Positions 16,493 through 25,108 of a stretch of 64,000 nucleotides of DNA are shown here, piece after piece. The notes below the pieces were generated by a model that saw only the letters and a list, made by a program, of their open reading frames with translations, ran no database searches and was not told the origin of the DNA. The DNA lies in contig CAZNJE010000011.1 of NCBI GenBank assembly GCA_964573295.1, forward strand, positions 49,952 through 113,951. The letters run 5' to 3'. Source of the DNA: CAYQJL01 sp964573295. GTDB lineage: Bacteria > Eisenbacteria > RBG-16-71-46 > CAIMUX01 > WJJG01. Both the position numbers and the translations under genes were made by a program. Each line of letters opens with the position of its first letter. Positions within the stretch are counted from its first letter, which is position 1.

Positions 16493-18829
16493 ATGGCCAA
16501 CGGACCAACTCACGAGCATCGAACGAATTGGATCGACTGTTATCTGGGGGCCGGAGCGATCGAGGTTGCCTGGCAGCTGGCCCGGCACCTCAACCGGCGG
16601 GGGCGCCACGACCCCGGCCAAGATCCGCAAGCACGTACTGAGCTGGGGCTTGCGCTGGCCGAGGCCTCGCTGCGCCGGCTGGCGCGGCTCCCGGTCACCC
16701 CGGTGGGCCTGCCGGAGCCGCCGCATCCGGCCATCGCGCGGCCCGGACAGCTGGAGGAGGCGCTCGCGCTCGTCGACTCGATCGCCGTCGCCGCGGGGCT
16801 GACGGAGCTCTCCACCGAATCCGCTGCCCGGGTGGGGCTCTTGGTTCTCGAGGGCCAGCTCCTGAGGGACCGTCCCGGTGCGGTCCTGGCTGGAGTGCGA
16901 CGTTGGGTGGAAGAGCACCGTTCCTCGCGATTCCCCGTCCTGGCTTGCAGGCTCCATCTCATTGGGGCGCGGGCGGCTGCGGCGCTCGGCCGATCGCGGG
17001 CCGAGCGCGAGCAAATCCATGCGTTGTTGCGTCATGCCCCGCGTTGTCGCCAGCTATGGCTACGAACCGAGTGCGCGATGGTCGCCGGCCGCTGGCTGCT
17101 GGAACGGGGTCGGCCGATCGAGGCGCGCTGCTGTTTGCAGGCTGCCGCCGGGCTGCTGGGGGCGATGGGGCGCGAGCGCGACGCATTGTGCGCACAGGTG
17201 TGGATTGGAGGGGCACTGGAGGCGCAGGAGCGGGCAGCCGAAGCCCTGGCCGTCTATCGCGGTGTGAGTCAGGCTGCCCGGCGATCCGGCGACTGCGAAC
17301 TCGGTGCCCTGGCTCGCATTCGGGCCGGTCTTCTCTTGGAGCGCTGCGGCCGAACCGGCGCGGCGCGCAGGCATCTGATTCGAGGTCTTCGGAGCGCCCG
17401 GCCGCTCGCCGCCCATCGGATGCTCTTGCTTGGAAAGACGGGCTTGATGCTGGTCCATGCTCGCAGCGGCCGGCTGACTGGTCGTGTGGCGCACCTCGAA
17501 CGATCGATCCGGCGTCTGGCCGCGCTCGAGCATCCCGGCCGTGATGTGGCGCGGGAGCTTGCTCAGCTACAGCGGCGGATGGATGCCCGGAGCCCCGCGC
17601 CCTGGACGGTGAGCTCGGCCGGCGGCGCCGCGACTCAGAGTCCTGCGTCAGCGCCCGCGTGTGAGCCGGCGCCCGCGTGTGAGCCGGCGCCTGCGTGTGA
17701 GCCGGCGCCCGCGTGTGAGCCGGCGCCTGCGTGTGAGCCGGCGCCCGCGTGTGAGCCAGTGCCTGCCGGGGCGGCTTTCCATCCAAGCGAGTCTAGGGGT
17801 GCCGATCCGGCGGAGACGGCGGAGTGGGAGCGGTGCGGCCTCTTCACGCGAAGCCCGCTCCTGCTCCGGGAGCTGCGCTGGGCCGCCCACGTGGGGCGAT
17901 CAGGCCTGCCGGTGATCCTCCTGGGGGAGACCGGGACGGGCAAGGATCTCGTGGCCCGCGCCATTCATGCCCGCAGCGGCCGAGGCGGACCGCTGGTGGC
18001 GTTCAACGCTGCGCGCACCCACGGGGAACTGGCCGAGGCCGAGCTCTTCGGCTACCGGCGCGGAGCCTTCACCGGTGCCACCCGGAGCCGAGAGGGTTTG
18101 CTGCGCCGTGCCCACCAGGGAACGCTGTTTCTGGATGAGATTGCCGAACTGAGTCCGCGCGCGCAGTCGGCGCTGCTCCGATTCCTCGACAGCGGGCGGG
18201 TTCGCCCGCTTGGGTCGCACGAGGGGGAGGCGATCGATGCACGCATCATTGTCGCCAGTCACCGGAACCTATCCGAGATGGCCCGCCAGGGTCTCTTCCG
18301 CGCCGACCTGTACTTCCGCTTGGCGGGGGCGGAAGTCCGTATCCCTCCGCTCCGCGAACGACCTGAGGATATTCTGCCCTTGGCCCACCGGTTTGCTTGC
18401 GCCGCCGGCCTCGCCGAGCCGCACGCCAGGGACTGGATCGACCGCACGCTGCGCAGGCAGCTTCTGGCCTATCCCTGGCCGGGCAACGTGCGGCAGCTCC
18501 GTCACTGGGCGCAGCTTCTGGCACATCTGGTGCGGCAGGCCGACGAGCCCGGTCAAACTCGGGCCATTTTGGAACGTTCCTTGAAGTCCGGTCTGCGTTG
18601 CCAGCCGGGCGGACCAGGCCAGAGGGAGCGGGACCCTGATGTGGGCGGCGCCCACCCCGAATCGCTGCGGCCGCGCTTGCTGGCATTGATGGACCGGTAC
18701 CACGGCAACGTCTCCCGCATCGCTCGGGAACTCGGCGTCCACCGGACACAGGTGTACCGGTGGCTCCAGTCGATGAGGATCGATCCGGATCACTACCGGA
18801 TTCGCGCCGCGCGGTTGCACCGGTCGTAA
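16493..18829 (+). CDS. Sigma-54-dependent transcriptional activator with helical (TPR-like) sensor region and Cys-containing repeat linker
   Basis: Activator of 778 residues. Residues 1 to about 380 are Ala/Arg/Leu-rich helices (ERGRPIEARCCLQAAAGLLG and similar) like the TPR domains of MalT-type regulators. A linker then carries six PACEPA repeats. The AAA+ domain has Walker A GETGTGKD (about 479), an intact GAFTGA loop (about 524-529), Walker B GTLFLDEIAELS and VRQLRHWAQLL. A Fis-type helix-turn-helix ends the protein (YHGNVSRIARELGVHRTQVY). The start at ATG 16493 has GGGAGGGG just upstream; ATG 16463 is an alternative. Divergent orientation next to the XXXCH gene makes it the likely regulator of the GAK operon (inference). 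No receiver domain is present, so the input is a ligand or protein. Confidence 0.9.
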   Translation: MANGPTHEHRTNWIDCYLGAGAIEVAWQLARHLNRRGRHDPGQDPQARTELGLALAEASLRRLARLPVTPVGLPEPPHPAIARPGQLEEALALVDSIAVAAGLTELSTESAARVGLLVLEGQLLRDRPGAVLAGVRRWVEEHRSSRFPVLACRLHLIGARAAAALGRSRAEREQIHALLRHAPRCRQLWLRTECAMVAGRWLLERGRPIEARCCLQAAAGLLGAMGRERDALCAQVWIGGALEAQERAAEALAVYRGVSQAARRSGDCELGALARIRAGLLLERCGRTGAARRHLIRGLRSARPLAAHRMLLLGKTGLMLVHARSGRLTGRVAHLERSIRRLAALEHPGRDVARELAQLQRRMDARSPAPWTVSSAGGAATQSPASAPACEPAPACEPAPACEPAPACEPAPACEPAPACEPVPAGAAFHPSESRGADPAETAEWERCGLFTRSPLLLRELRWAAHVGRSGLPVILLGETGTGKDLVARAIHARSGRGGPLVAFNAARTHGELAEAELFGYRRGAFTGATRSREGLLRRAHQGTLFLDEIAELSPRAQSALLRFLDSGRVRPLGSHEGEAIDARIIVASHRNLSEMARQGLFRADLYFRLAGAEVRIPPLRERPEDILPLAHRFACAAGLAEPHARDWIDRTLRRQLLAYPWPGNVRQLRHWAQLLAHLVRQADEPGQTRAILERSLKSGLRCQPGGPGQRERDPDVGGAHPESLRPRLLALMDRYHGNVSRIARELGVHRTQVYRWLQSMRIDPDHYRIRAARLHRS
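17651..17758 (+). repeat. Six exact-length copies of an 18-bp repeat encoding Ala-Pro-Ala-Cys-Glu-Pro
   Basis: 108 bases, six near-identical 18-bp units (gcgcccgcgtgtgagccg and a gcgcctgcg variant that roughly alternates). They encode a Cys-bearing linker between the TPR-like region and the AAA+ domain of the sigma-54 activator, giving six evenly spaced cysteines. Confidence 0.92.
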
Positions 18830-18882
18830 CCGTCACGATTCCGACCGGCAAGGCCGGGTCCGCAAGACTCCGATGCTTCGGG

Positions 18883-19746
18883 CTATCGGACGCAGAGCAC
18901 GTAACAGACGAAGGCCGGTGCGTTGTCCCCCTTGAGCGAGGGCCGATAGACCCCGTTGCCTTCGCCCGTGGTGCGGTCGGTGCCTTCCCAGTACACGATA
19001 CAATCCTTGAATCCGGCCTCGATCGCGATCTCGCGAATCTCGGGCAGGTTCCACAGACGCCAGTGGTAGGTGAAGGCGCGTTCGCGCTTCGAACCGTCGG
19101 GGAACTCGAAGTGAATGTAGTTGGTCACCTCGTGGGTGATCGGGTTGACGGCCGCCTGGTCCCAGATGTAGTCGAACTCGTCGAACTCGGTACGTTCCTC
19201 GCGCAGTTCGTGCGCCTCCGGGCCGCCGTAGATGTCCAGGTAGAAGATCCCGCCCGGCTTCAGGCCGCGGCGGACGATGCGGAAGTAGTCGCGCAGCTCG
19301 GCGCGCTCCTTGAAGTACATGTAGGAGAAGTTGAACGCAACCGTGACATCGGCCTTGAAGTCGACGGGCTGGCGCACGTCCTGTTTGATCAGCGTGACCC
19401 GTGCGGCCTGTTCGCCCAGCGGCACGATGTGCTTGCCGATGCCCCAGTTGAGCGTTTTCTCGTCGAGGTCGATCCCGTAGGCCATGTGTTTGGGGCTCTT
19501 GGCCACCCACGTCGCGCACAGGGCGGCTGTCCCGCAGAAGTCCTCCCGCAGGATCCGGGGCAGCCGACCGCGTAGCTTCCGGTAGGTCCGGTGGATGAAA
19601 TCAGCATCTACGTCGGTATCCTGCACCGCCGTCTCGTACAGCGTGTGCAGGTCCCACTGGCGGGCGAGCGGCGTGGCGGCCCCGGTCGGATTCTTCTTCC
19701 TAACTTCCCTTATTGCAGGGGATTTCGCAGCTGGTCGTCCTGGCAT
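18883..19746 (-). CDS. Class I SAM-dependent methyltransferase
   Basis: Methyltransferase of 287 residues. The SAM-binding fold shows LREDFCGTAALCATWVA (motif I, with FCGT in place of the usual GxGxG), MAYGIDLDEKTLNWG (motif II acidic residue) and ADVTVAFNFSYMYF, then LKPGGIFYLDIYGGP (post-motif). The ATG at 19746 follows AAGGAG at the right spacing; a basic N-terminal tail precedes the domain. Substrate unknown. Convergent with the sigma-54 activator and divergent from the FapA gene. Confidence 0.85.
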   Translation of the reverse strand: MPGRPAAKSPAIREVRKKNPTGAATPLARQWDLHTLYETAVQDTDVDADFIHRTYRKLRGRLPRILREDFCGTAALCATWVAKSPKHMAYGIDLDEKTLNWGIGKHIVPLGEQAARVTLIKQDVRQPVDFKADVTVAFNFSYMYFKERAELRDYFRIVRRGLKPGGIFYLDIYGGPEAHELREERTEFDEFDYIWDQAAVNPITHEVTNYIHFEFPDGSKRERAFTYHWRLWNLPEIREIAIEAGFKDCIVYWEGTDRTTGEGNGVYRPSLKGDNAPAFVCYVLCVR

Positions 19747-19974
19747 TCCGAGGCTCCTTTTCGCTGGAGTTGTGCGCCGGCGCAGCTTCGATGCAATCGA
19801 ATCGGGCCGACGATAGGTTTCCTGGAGCCCCGCGTCAAGGTGTCGCCCGGGTGCGCCTGTCAACTCGGCGGCGATGACACATGGAAATTGAAGGAACTAC
19901 CCCCCACGGCCGATAGGTGAACCAATCGGGGAAGATCCTCCCCGGACGAGGCCCACGGACCGGAGGGATCACAT

Positions 19975-21519
19975 ATGTCCCCGCTGGCGACGACCAGAGT
20001 AGCCGGTACCCGTGAGATCGGGAGGCACAGCGTGCCCGAGACATTCCAGCCGAAAGCGAGCAAGAAGGTCACCGTCGGCAACGGTGTCATCAACGTGTCG
20101 ATGGACGAAGATGCCATGCTCGCCGCGATCACCCTGCGCACCGATGGGCACAGCGTATCCTTCTCCCTGGAGCAGGTTCTGGATGCGCTGGGGCAGATGG
20201 AGATCGTGCGAGGGGTCGACCAGGAACGCATTGGCGAGCTGCTGGCTTCTTTCCAGAACGATGGCGCGCCGGTCGAGCAGGAGATCATCGCCCGGGGCGA
20301 GGATCCTGCCGACGGTAAGGACGCCTACCTGGAGTATCCCACGCTGGAGAGGTTGCCCGCCGAGATGACCGAGTCGGGCGATCCCGTGCGCATCACCAAG
20401 TACAGCATCCTCAATGTTCGGGAAGGTGAGACCGTGGCCATCTACCATCCCGTGCAAGAGGGGACCTCGGGATGGACCGTCGACGGCCGCTCGATTCCAG
20501 TGTCCCAACCCGCTGACCCCACGCCCAAGCCCGGGCAGAACCTGCGCTGGGAGGAGCGCAATCTCGTCGCCACCGTCGACGGGCGCCTGGTGATCGAGGA
20601 CCGCCAGCTCTATGTCCTCCCGGTCATCGAGTTCGACAAGGATCTGACCCTCGTCCAGGGCGACATCGACTTCGTGGGCCGGATCGTCGTCAAGGGCAAT
20701 GTCGAGGCGGGTGTGCGCGTGGCGTGCGAGAAGGGCATGGAGGTCCATGGTTCGATCATCGGGAGCACCATCGACATCGACGGTGACCTCGTGGTCGGCA
20801 ACGGCATCGTGGGCTCCGAAGAAACCTACATCGAGGTGCGCGGCGACCTGCGTACGATCTTCGTGGAGAACGCCGACCTGCGTGTGCACGGGAAGGCGCA
20901 CATCCGTGACAGCTTCGTCACGAGCCGGCTCATTTGCGCCGACGCGATCGAGCTGGCCGAAGGACGGGGCCACATGGTCAGTGGTCTCATGGCCGCTCGA
21001 AACGAGATCCGCGTGCGAACCGTGGGCATCCCTCTCGGGACCAAAGCAAAGCTGTGCGTGGGCAAGGATCCCCTGGTGGTCGAACGGCAGTCGGAGCTCA
21101 AGGAGTTCGTCGCGCAGCTCGAGGGCTCCCTGAATCGAGTACGCGAGCTAGACGCCCGCATGGGGCCGATGACCCGGACCTACCAGAAGCTGCCGCCCGA
21201 CAAGCAGGAGGAGATCGAGCTGCTGCTCGAGCAACTCGACCGCATGGAAGCTCAGATGCGGGACGCTCGGAGCGAGCTCGAGGACCTCAATGCGCGCCTC
21301 GTACCCAACCCGACCGCCTCGATCACGGTCCTCGACAGCATATACAGCGATGCCATCATCGACTTCCCGCTCGATGTCACCAAGGTCACGAACAGTCTGA
21401 AGGGGGTGGCCTACCGCTACGACGATCAACGTGGCAAGATCGAGGCCGAGGACGCCGGGGACGATGATGAAGCCGACGAAGGAGCTTCCCATCAATCCGC
21501 GGAGGGTGAGAGCGCTTAG
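19975..21519 (+). CDS. FapA/DUF342 family protein
   Basis: Protein of 514 residues of the flagellar-assembly-protein-A-like family (DUF342). An N-terminal domain is followed by a bactofilin-like beta-helix (about 225-345, repeating VVKGNVEAGVRV, EVHGSIIGSTIDIDGDLVV, EVRGDLRTIFVENADLRV) and a coiled coil (about 375-435), then an acidic tail. A GGAGG site precedes ATG 19975. Members are linked to polar structures or the cell envelope; no flagellar genes are visible here, so the role is open. Its stop codon overlaps that of the convergent methyltransferase by 4 bp. Confidence 0.88.
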   Translation: MSPLATTRVAGTREIGRHSVPETFQPKASKKVTVGNGVINVSMDEDAMLAAITLRTDGHSVSFSLEQVLDALGQMEIVRGVDQERIGELLASFQNDGAPVEQEIIARGEDPADGKDAYLEYPTLERLPAEMTESGDPVRITKYSILNVREGETVAIYHPVQEGTSGWTVDGRSIPVSQPADPTPKPGQNLRWEERNLVATVDGRLVIEDRQLYVLPVIEFDKDLTLVQGDIDFVGRIVVKGNVEAGVRVACEKGMEVHGSIIGSTIDIDGDLVVGNGIVGSEETYIEVRGDLRTIFVENADLRVHGKAHIRDSFVTSRLICADAIELAEGRGHMVSGLMAARNEIRVRTVGIPLGTKAKLCVGKDPLVVERQSELKEFVAQLEGSLNRVRELDARMGPMTRTYQKLPPDKQEEIELLLEQLDRMEAQMRDARSELEDLNARLVPNPTASITVLDSIYSDAIIDFPLDVTKVTNSLKGVAYRYDDQRGKIEAEDAGDDDEADEGASHQSAEGESA

Positions 21520-22253
21520 GTCGCTTTCGCGTTCCGTCCCGCGCTTCCCTCGTTGCGTCCTTCCGTGCTCCCCATCTCGCTGCGGCTCTTGCGGTAGAGT
21601 CCATTGACCGTCACGCGCCGTCCGCCTGCGGCCTCGCGAATCGTAGTCTCCGGGGCGGAGACCGGGGCAAGCCCCTCCGCTCTCAAGGCCCCATCGAGCT
21701 CATCGGCCTCTTTGACGTGGGGGTTGCCCGATACGGTCGTGCCGGGGGCGAACTGGGATACGAGCAGGCTTCCTCGCGGCGCGAGCACCCGCACGCTTTC
21801 GGCGAGGGCCTTGCGCCACGACACCTCGCCTTCGGCGCAGTGATAGATACCGATCGCCACGACCAGGTCGAAGTATCCGTCCTCGAACGATCCGAGCTCT
21901 TCCATGCGTCCCTCGCGGACCCGGCGGCGCGCCTCATCCGGACCGATCAGGGCGGCCAGTCGCTCCTGGGTGCGTGCCACCATCGCAGCGGCCGCGTCGA
22001 GCGCCCAGACATCGAAACCGCGCTCGGCCAGGAGCATGGTGTTGCGGCCCCCGGCACACCCCAGATCGAGCACCCGCGTGCCGGATGGATTCTCGTAGTG
22101 GCCCAGCAGCTCGGCCAGACGGTGATCGGGATCTCGTCCGGCAAACCGCTCCACGCGCTCCGGCTCATTCCAGAATGCGATGCGGTCCTCTGCGAGCTCC
22201 TCGACGGGCTCCTGGATGGGCTCCTCGATGCGGTTCTCATTGTGATCGGTCAT
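21516..22253 (-). CDS. Class I SAM-dependent methyltransferase
   Basis: Methyltransferase of 245 residues. Motif I is RVLDLGCAGGRNTMLLAERG, then FDVWALDAAAAMV (motif II), DLVVAIGIYHCAEGEVSW (motif IV) and VLAPRGSLLVSQF. The Glu-rich start (EEPIQEPVEELAEDR) includes a short repeat. The start at ATG 22253 has GGAGG 12-16 bases upstream. Convergent with FapA (stop codons overlap). Substrate unknown. Confidence 0.88.
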   Translation of the reverse strand: MTDHNENRIEEPIQEPVEELAEDRIAFWNEPERVERFAGRDPDHRLAELLGHYENPSGTRVLDLGCAGGRNTMLLAERGFDVWALDAAAAMVARTQERLAALIGPDEARRRVREGRMEELGSFEDGYFDLVVAIGIYHCAEGEVSWRKALAESVRVLAPRGSLLVSQFAPGTTVSGNPHVKEADELDGALRAEGLAPVSAPETTIREAAGGRRVTVNGLYRKSRSEMGSTEGRNEGSAGRNAKAT

Positions 22254-22257
22254 GAGG

Positions 22258-22345
22258 TGTCTTCTCCTCCTTGGCCTTTGGCTCTTCACCCTTGGCCTCT
22301 TGCCCTTCGTTCCTGGGCCTTCGTCCTTGGGCCTGCGCCCTCGGC
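22258..22345. repeat. Degenerate repeat upstream of the methyltransferase gene
   Basis: Several imperfect copies of a unit near cttggcctttggctc / cttggcctcttgccc / cctgggccttcgtcc. It occupies the leader of the minus-strand methyltransferase gene and has no coding value that I can see. Confidence 0.5.
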
Positions 22346-22448
22346 GCCTTGCCCTCGACCCCGGCGAGCGGCTCTCCCATCCCCAGGCCAGAGATGCTAG
22401 GATGTGCGCACTGGCCGGTTGGAGACGGATTGTGCCAGGGAGGTCGTC

Positions 22449-23288
22449 ATGAAGCTACCCGGAGACATCCTGAAATTGCCGGCGGAGGTCGCGCAAGACC
22501 CGCGGCGGCTGTTTCGTTTCTTCCTCAAGGACTCGATCCGTGACCTCGTCGACTTCGGCCGGTCGGACCAGAGCCGGGGCATTGCGCCGCCGCCGATCCA
22601 GAAGCCGGTCCCGGAGGGGGCCCGGCGAGTCGGCCTCGTTCCCCACGAAGAGATCAGGAAAGCAGGCCTGGCCCAGATGCCGATCCTGGAGGCCATCGCC
22701 CGCCGGTCGAGCGTTCGGCGATACACCGACACCCCGCTGTCGTTGGCCGAGCTCTCCCTGCTGCTGTGGGCTACGCAAGGCGTGCGTCACACGATGGGCG
22801 AGACCACGGTACTGCGTACGGTGCCCAGCGCCGGCAACCGCCACGCGCTCGAGCCCTACGTCTACGTCCGGCGGGTCGAGTCGGTCCCGGAGGGCATCTA
22901 CCGCTACCTGCCGCTCGGCCACGAGCTCGTGCTCGAGCGTGAGGCCGACACCGAGCGCGAGGGGAACACCGAGCGCGAGGAGGGTGCACTCGCCCGCCGG
23001 GTCAGCGAAGCCTGCCGCGGGCAGCGGTTCGCCGGGGACTGTGCGGCCACATTCATCTGGACGACCATTCCCTACCGGATGGAGTGGCGGTACGGTTTGG
23101 CCGCGCACAAGGTGATCGCGATCGATGCGGGCCATGTGGGCCAGAACCTGTATCTGGCCTGCCAGGCCATCGGGGCGGGCACCTGCGCTATCGCCGCCTA
23201 CGATCAGGAGGCCATGGATCGGCTGCTGGGCGTCGATGGCGAGGAGGAGTTCACGGTCTACGTGGCGCCGGTCGGGAAACTGGCGTAG
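22449..23288 (+). CDS. SagB/ThcOx-type nitroreductase-fold oxidoreductase
   Basis: Flavin oxidoreductase of 279 residues of the SagB/ThcOx type. Motifs: ILEAIARRSSVRRYTDTPLS (the usual N-terminal signature), LLWATQGVRH, TVPSAGNRHALEPYVYV (flavin-binding SAG-x-R-H), GIYRYLPLGHEL and AGHVGQNLYLACQAIG-GTC. The start at ATG 22449 has GGGAGG upstream. A repeated EADTEREGNTEREEG insert (nt 22929-22985) lies in a loop. Relatives oxidise azolines in peptide natural products, but no precursor or cyclodehydratase gene is visible, so this is likely one of the stand-alone members. Confidence 0.88.
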   Translation: MKLPGDILKLPAEVAQDPRRLFRFFLKDSIRDLVDFGRSDQSRGIAPPPIQKPVPEGARRVGLVPHEEIRKAGLAQMPILEAIARRSSVRRYTDTPLSLAELSLLLWATQGVRHTMGETTVLRTVPSAGNRHALEPYVYVRRVESVPEGIYRYLPLGHELVLEREADTEREGNTEREEGALARRVSEACRGQRFAGDCAATFIWTTIPYRMEWRYGLAAHKVIAIDAGHVGQNLYLACQAIGAGTCAIAAYDQEAMDRLLGVDGEEEFTVYVAPVGKLA

Positions 23289-23339
23289 CCGCCGGGTTAC
23301 AAGCGGTCCGCCTACGAACGGATCGAAAGAGGAGAGAGC

Positions 23340-25019
23340 ATGGCTCATCAGTTCATTTTCACGATGCAAGGAGTGGGGAAGGTCCATCCGCCGGATAAGG
23401 TCGTGCTGCGCGACATCTGGCTGTCGTTCTACCCGGGCGCGAAGATCGGTGTCCTGGGCGCCAACGGCGCCGGCAAGACCAGCTTGCTGCGTATCATGGC
23501 CGGCGTGGACACCGAGCATCTCGGCGAGGCCCAGCCCGCCAAGGGCATTCGGATCGGCTATGTGGAGCAGGAGCCGCAGCTCGATCCCGAGAAGGACGTC
23601 AAGGGCAACATCGAGGAAGGCCTGGCCGAGGTCCGCGACCTCTTGAACCGTTTCGAGGAGATCAGCGCCCGGTTCGCCGAACCCATGGAGCCCGACGAGA
23701 TGGAGGCGCTCCTGGCCGAGCAGGGCGAGGTACAGGAGAAGATCGATCACGCCGACGGTTGGAACCTGGACCGACGTATCGAAATCGCCATGGACGCGCT
23801 GCGTTGTCCCCCGGGCGATGCCGAGGTCACCACGCTCTCGGGCGGCGAGCGGCGCCGGGTGGCCCTGTGCCGCACGCTCTTGCAGCAACCGGATCTGCTA
23901 CTGCTCGACGAGCCGACCAACCACTTGGACGCCGAGTCGGTGGCCTGGCTCGAACGGCATCTGAAGGAGTTTCCCGGAACGATCGTGGCGGTCACCCACG
24001 ACCGCTACTTCCTCGACAACGTCGCCGGCTGGATCCTGGAGCTCGACCGGGGCCACGGTATTCCGTGGGAAGGCAACTACTCCTCCTGGCTCGAGCAGAA
24101 GCAGGAGCGCCTCCGCCTGGAGGAGAAGGCCGAGTCGAAGCGCCAGCGCACCCTGGCCCGTGAGCTCGAGTGGGTGCGCATGACGCCGAAGGCACGGCAA
24201 GCGAAGGGCAAGGCCCGTCTGGCCGCCTACGAGGAGCTGCTCAATCAGGATGTGGAGAAGCGCGAGGCGGTCGCCGAGATCGTGATCCCGCCGTCACCGC
24301 GCCTCGGAGGCGTGGTGGTGCAGGCCAAGGACCTGATGAAGAGCTACGGCGACCGGGTGCTCTTCGAGGAGATGGACTTTGCACTGCCGCCGGGCGGGAT
24401 CGTAGGCATCATCGGACCGAACGGCGCCGGCAAGACCACGCTCTTCCGAATGATCATGGGCGAGGAAGAAGCCGATGCCGGCGAGCTCGTCATCGGCGAG
24501 ACGGTCGAACTCGCCTACGTCGATCAGTCACGCGACGCGCTCGATCCGGAGAAGACGATCTGGGAGGAGATCACCGGCGGCCAAGAGACCCTCATGGTGG
24601 GCAATCGAGAACTCAACTCGCGCCGCTACGTGGGCTCGTTTGCATTCAAGGGCGCCGACCAGCAGAAGAAGGTCGGCGGTCTCTCGGGCGGAGAGCGCAA
24701 CCGCGTGCACCTGGCCAAGCTCCTCAGGTCGGGCGGCAATGTCCTGTTGCTCGATGAACCCACGAACGACCTGGATGTCGACACCCTGAGGGCCTTGGAG
24801 CAGGCGCTGCTCGATTTCGCCGGGTGCGCCGTGGTCATCAGCCACGACCGGTGGTTTTTGGACCGGGTGGCGACCCACATCCTGGCCTTCGAGGGAGAGA
24901 GCAGCGTACGCTGGTTCGAGGGCAACTTCGAAGCTTACGTCGCGGACCGGCGCCGCCGACTGGGGGAGGAGGCCGTGCAGCCGCACCGGATCAAGTACAA
25001 GAAGCTGGTGCGCAAGTAG
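23340..25019 (+). CDS. ettA: Energy-dependent translational throttle protein EttA (ABC-F)
   Basis: ABC-F ATPase of 559 residues, the length of EttA. Two nucleotide-binding domains: Walker A GANGAGKTS and GPNGAGKTT; signatures LSGGERRR and LSGGERNR; Walker B LLLLDEPTNHLD and VLLLDEPTNDLD. The inter-domain linker is ELEWVRMTPKARQAKGKARL, and the arm region characteristic of EttA follows the first Walker A. No membrane segments. In E. coli it gates the first elongation step of the ribosome according to energy state. A ribosome site AGAGGAGAG precedes ATG 23340. Confidence 0.95.
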   Translation: MAHQFIFTMQGVGKVHPPDKVVLRDIWLSFYPGAKIGVLGANGAGKTSLLRIMAGVDTEHLGEAQPAKGIRIGYVEQEPQLDPEKDVKGNIEEGLAEVRDLLNRFEEISARFAEPMEPDEMEALLAEQGEVQEKIDHADGWNLDRRIEIAMDALRCPPGDAEVTTLSGGERRRVALCRTLLQQPDLLLLDEPTNHLDAESVAWLERHLKEFPGTIVAVTHDRYFLDNVAGWILELDRGHGIPWEGNYSSWLEQKQERLRLEEKAESKRQRTLARELEWVRMTPKARQAKGKARLAAYEELLNQDVEKREAVAEIVIPPSPRLGGVVVQAKDLMKSYGDRVLFEEMDFALPPGGIVGIIGPNGAGKTTLFRMIMGEEEADAGELVIGETVELAYVDQSRDALDPEKTIWEEITGGQETLMVGNRELNSRRYVGSFAFKGADQQKKVGGLSGGERNRVHLAKLLRSGGNVLLLDEPTNDLDVDTLRALEQALLDFAGCAVVISHDRWFLDRVATHILAFEGESSVRWFEGNFEAYVADRRRRLGEEAVQPHRIKYKKLVRK

Positions 25020-25108
25020 GCTCCGTCACCGATGTCCATAGGCCGTTCGATACGCCGCCGCTTCCCATGCCAGGCACATCCCTCGCCGGCTGGCCGGCGA
25101 GGTGGACG

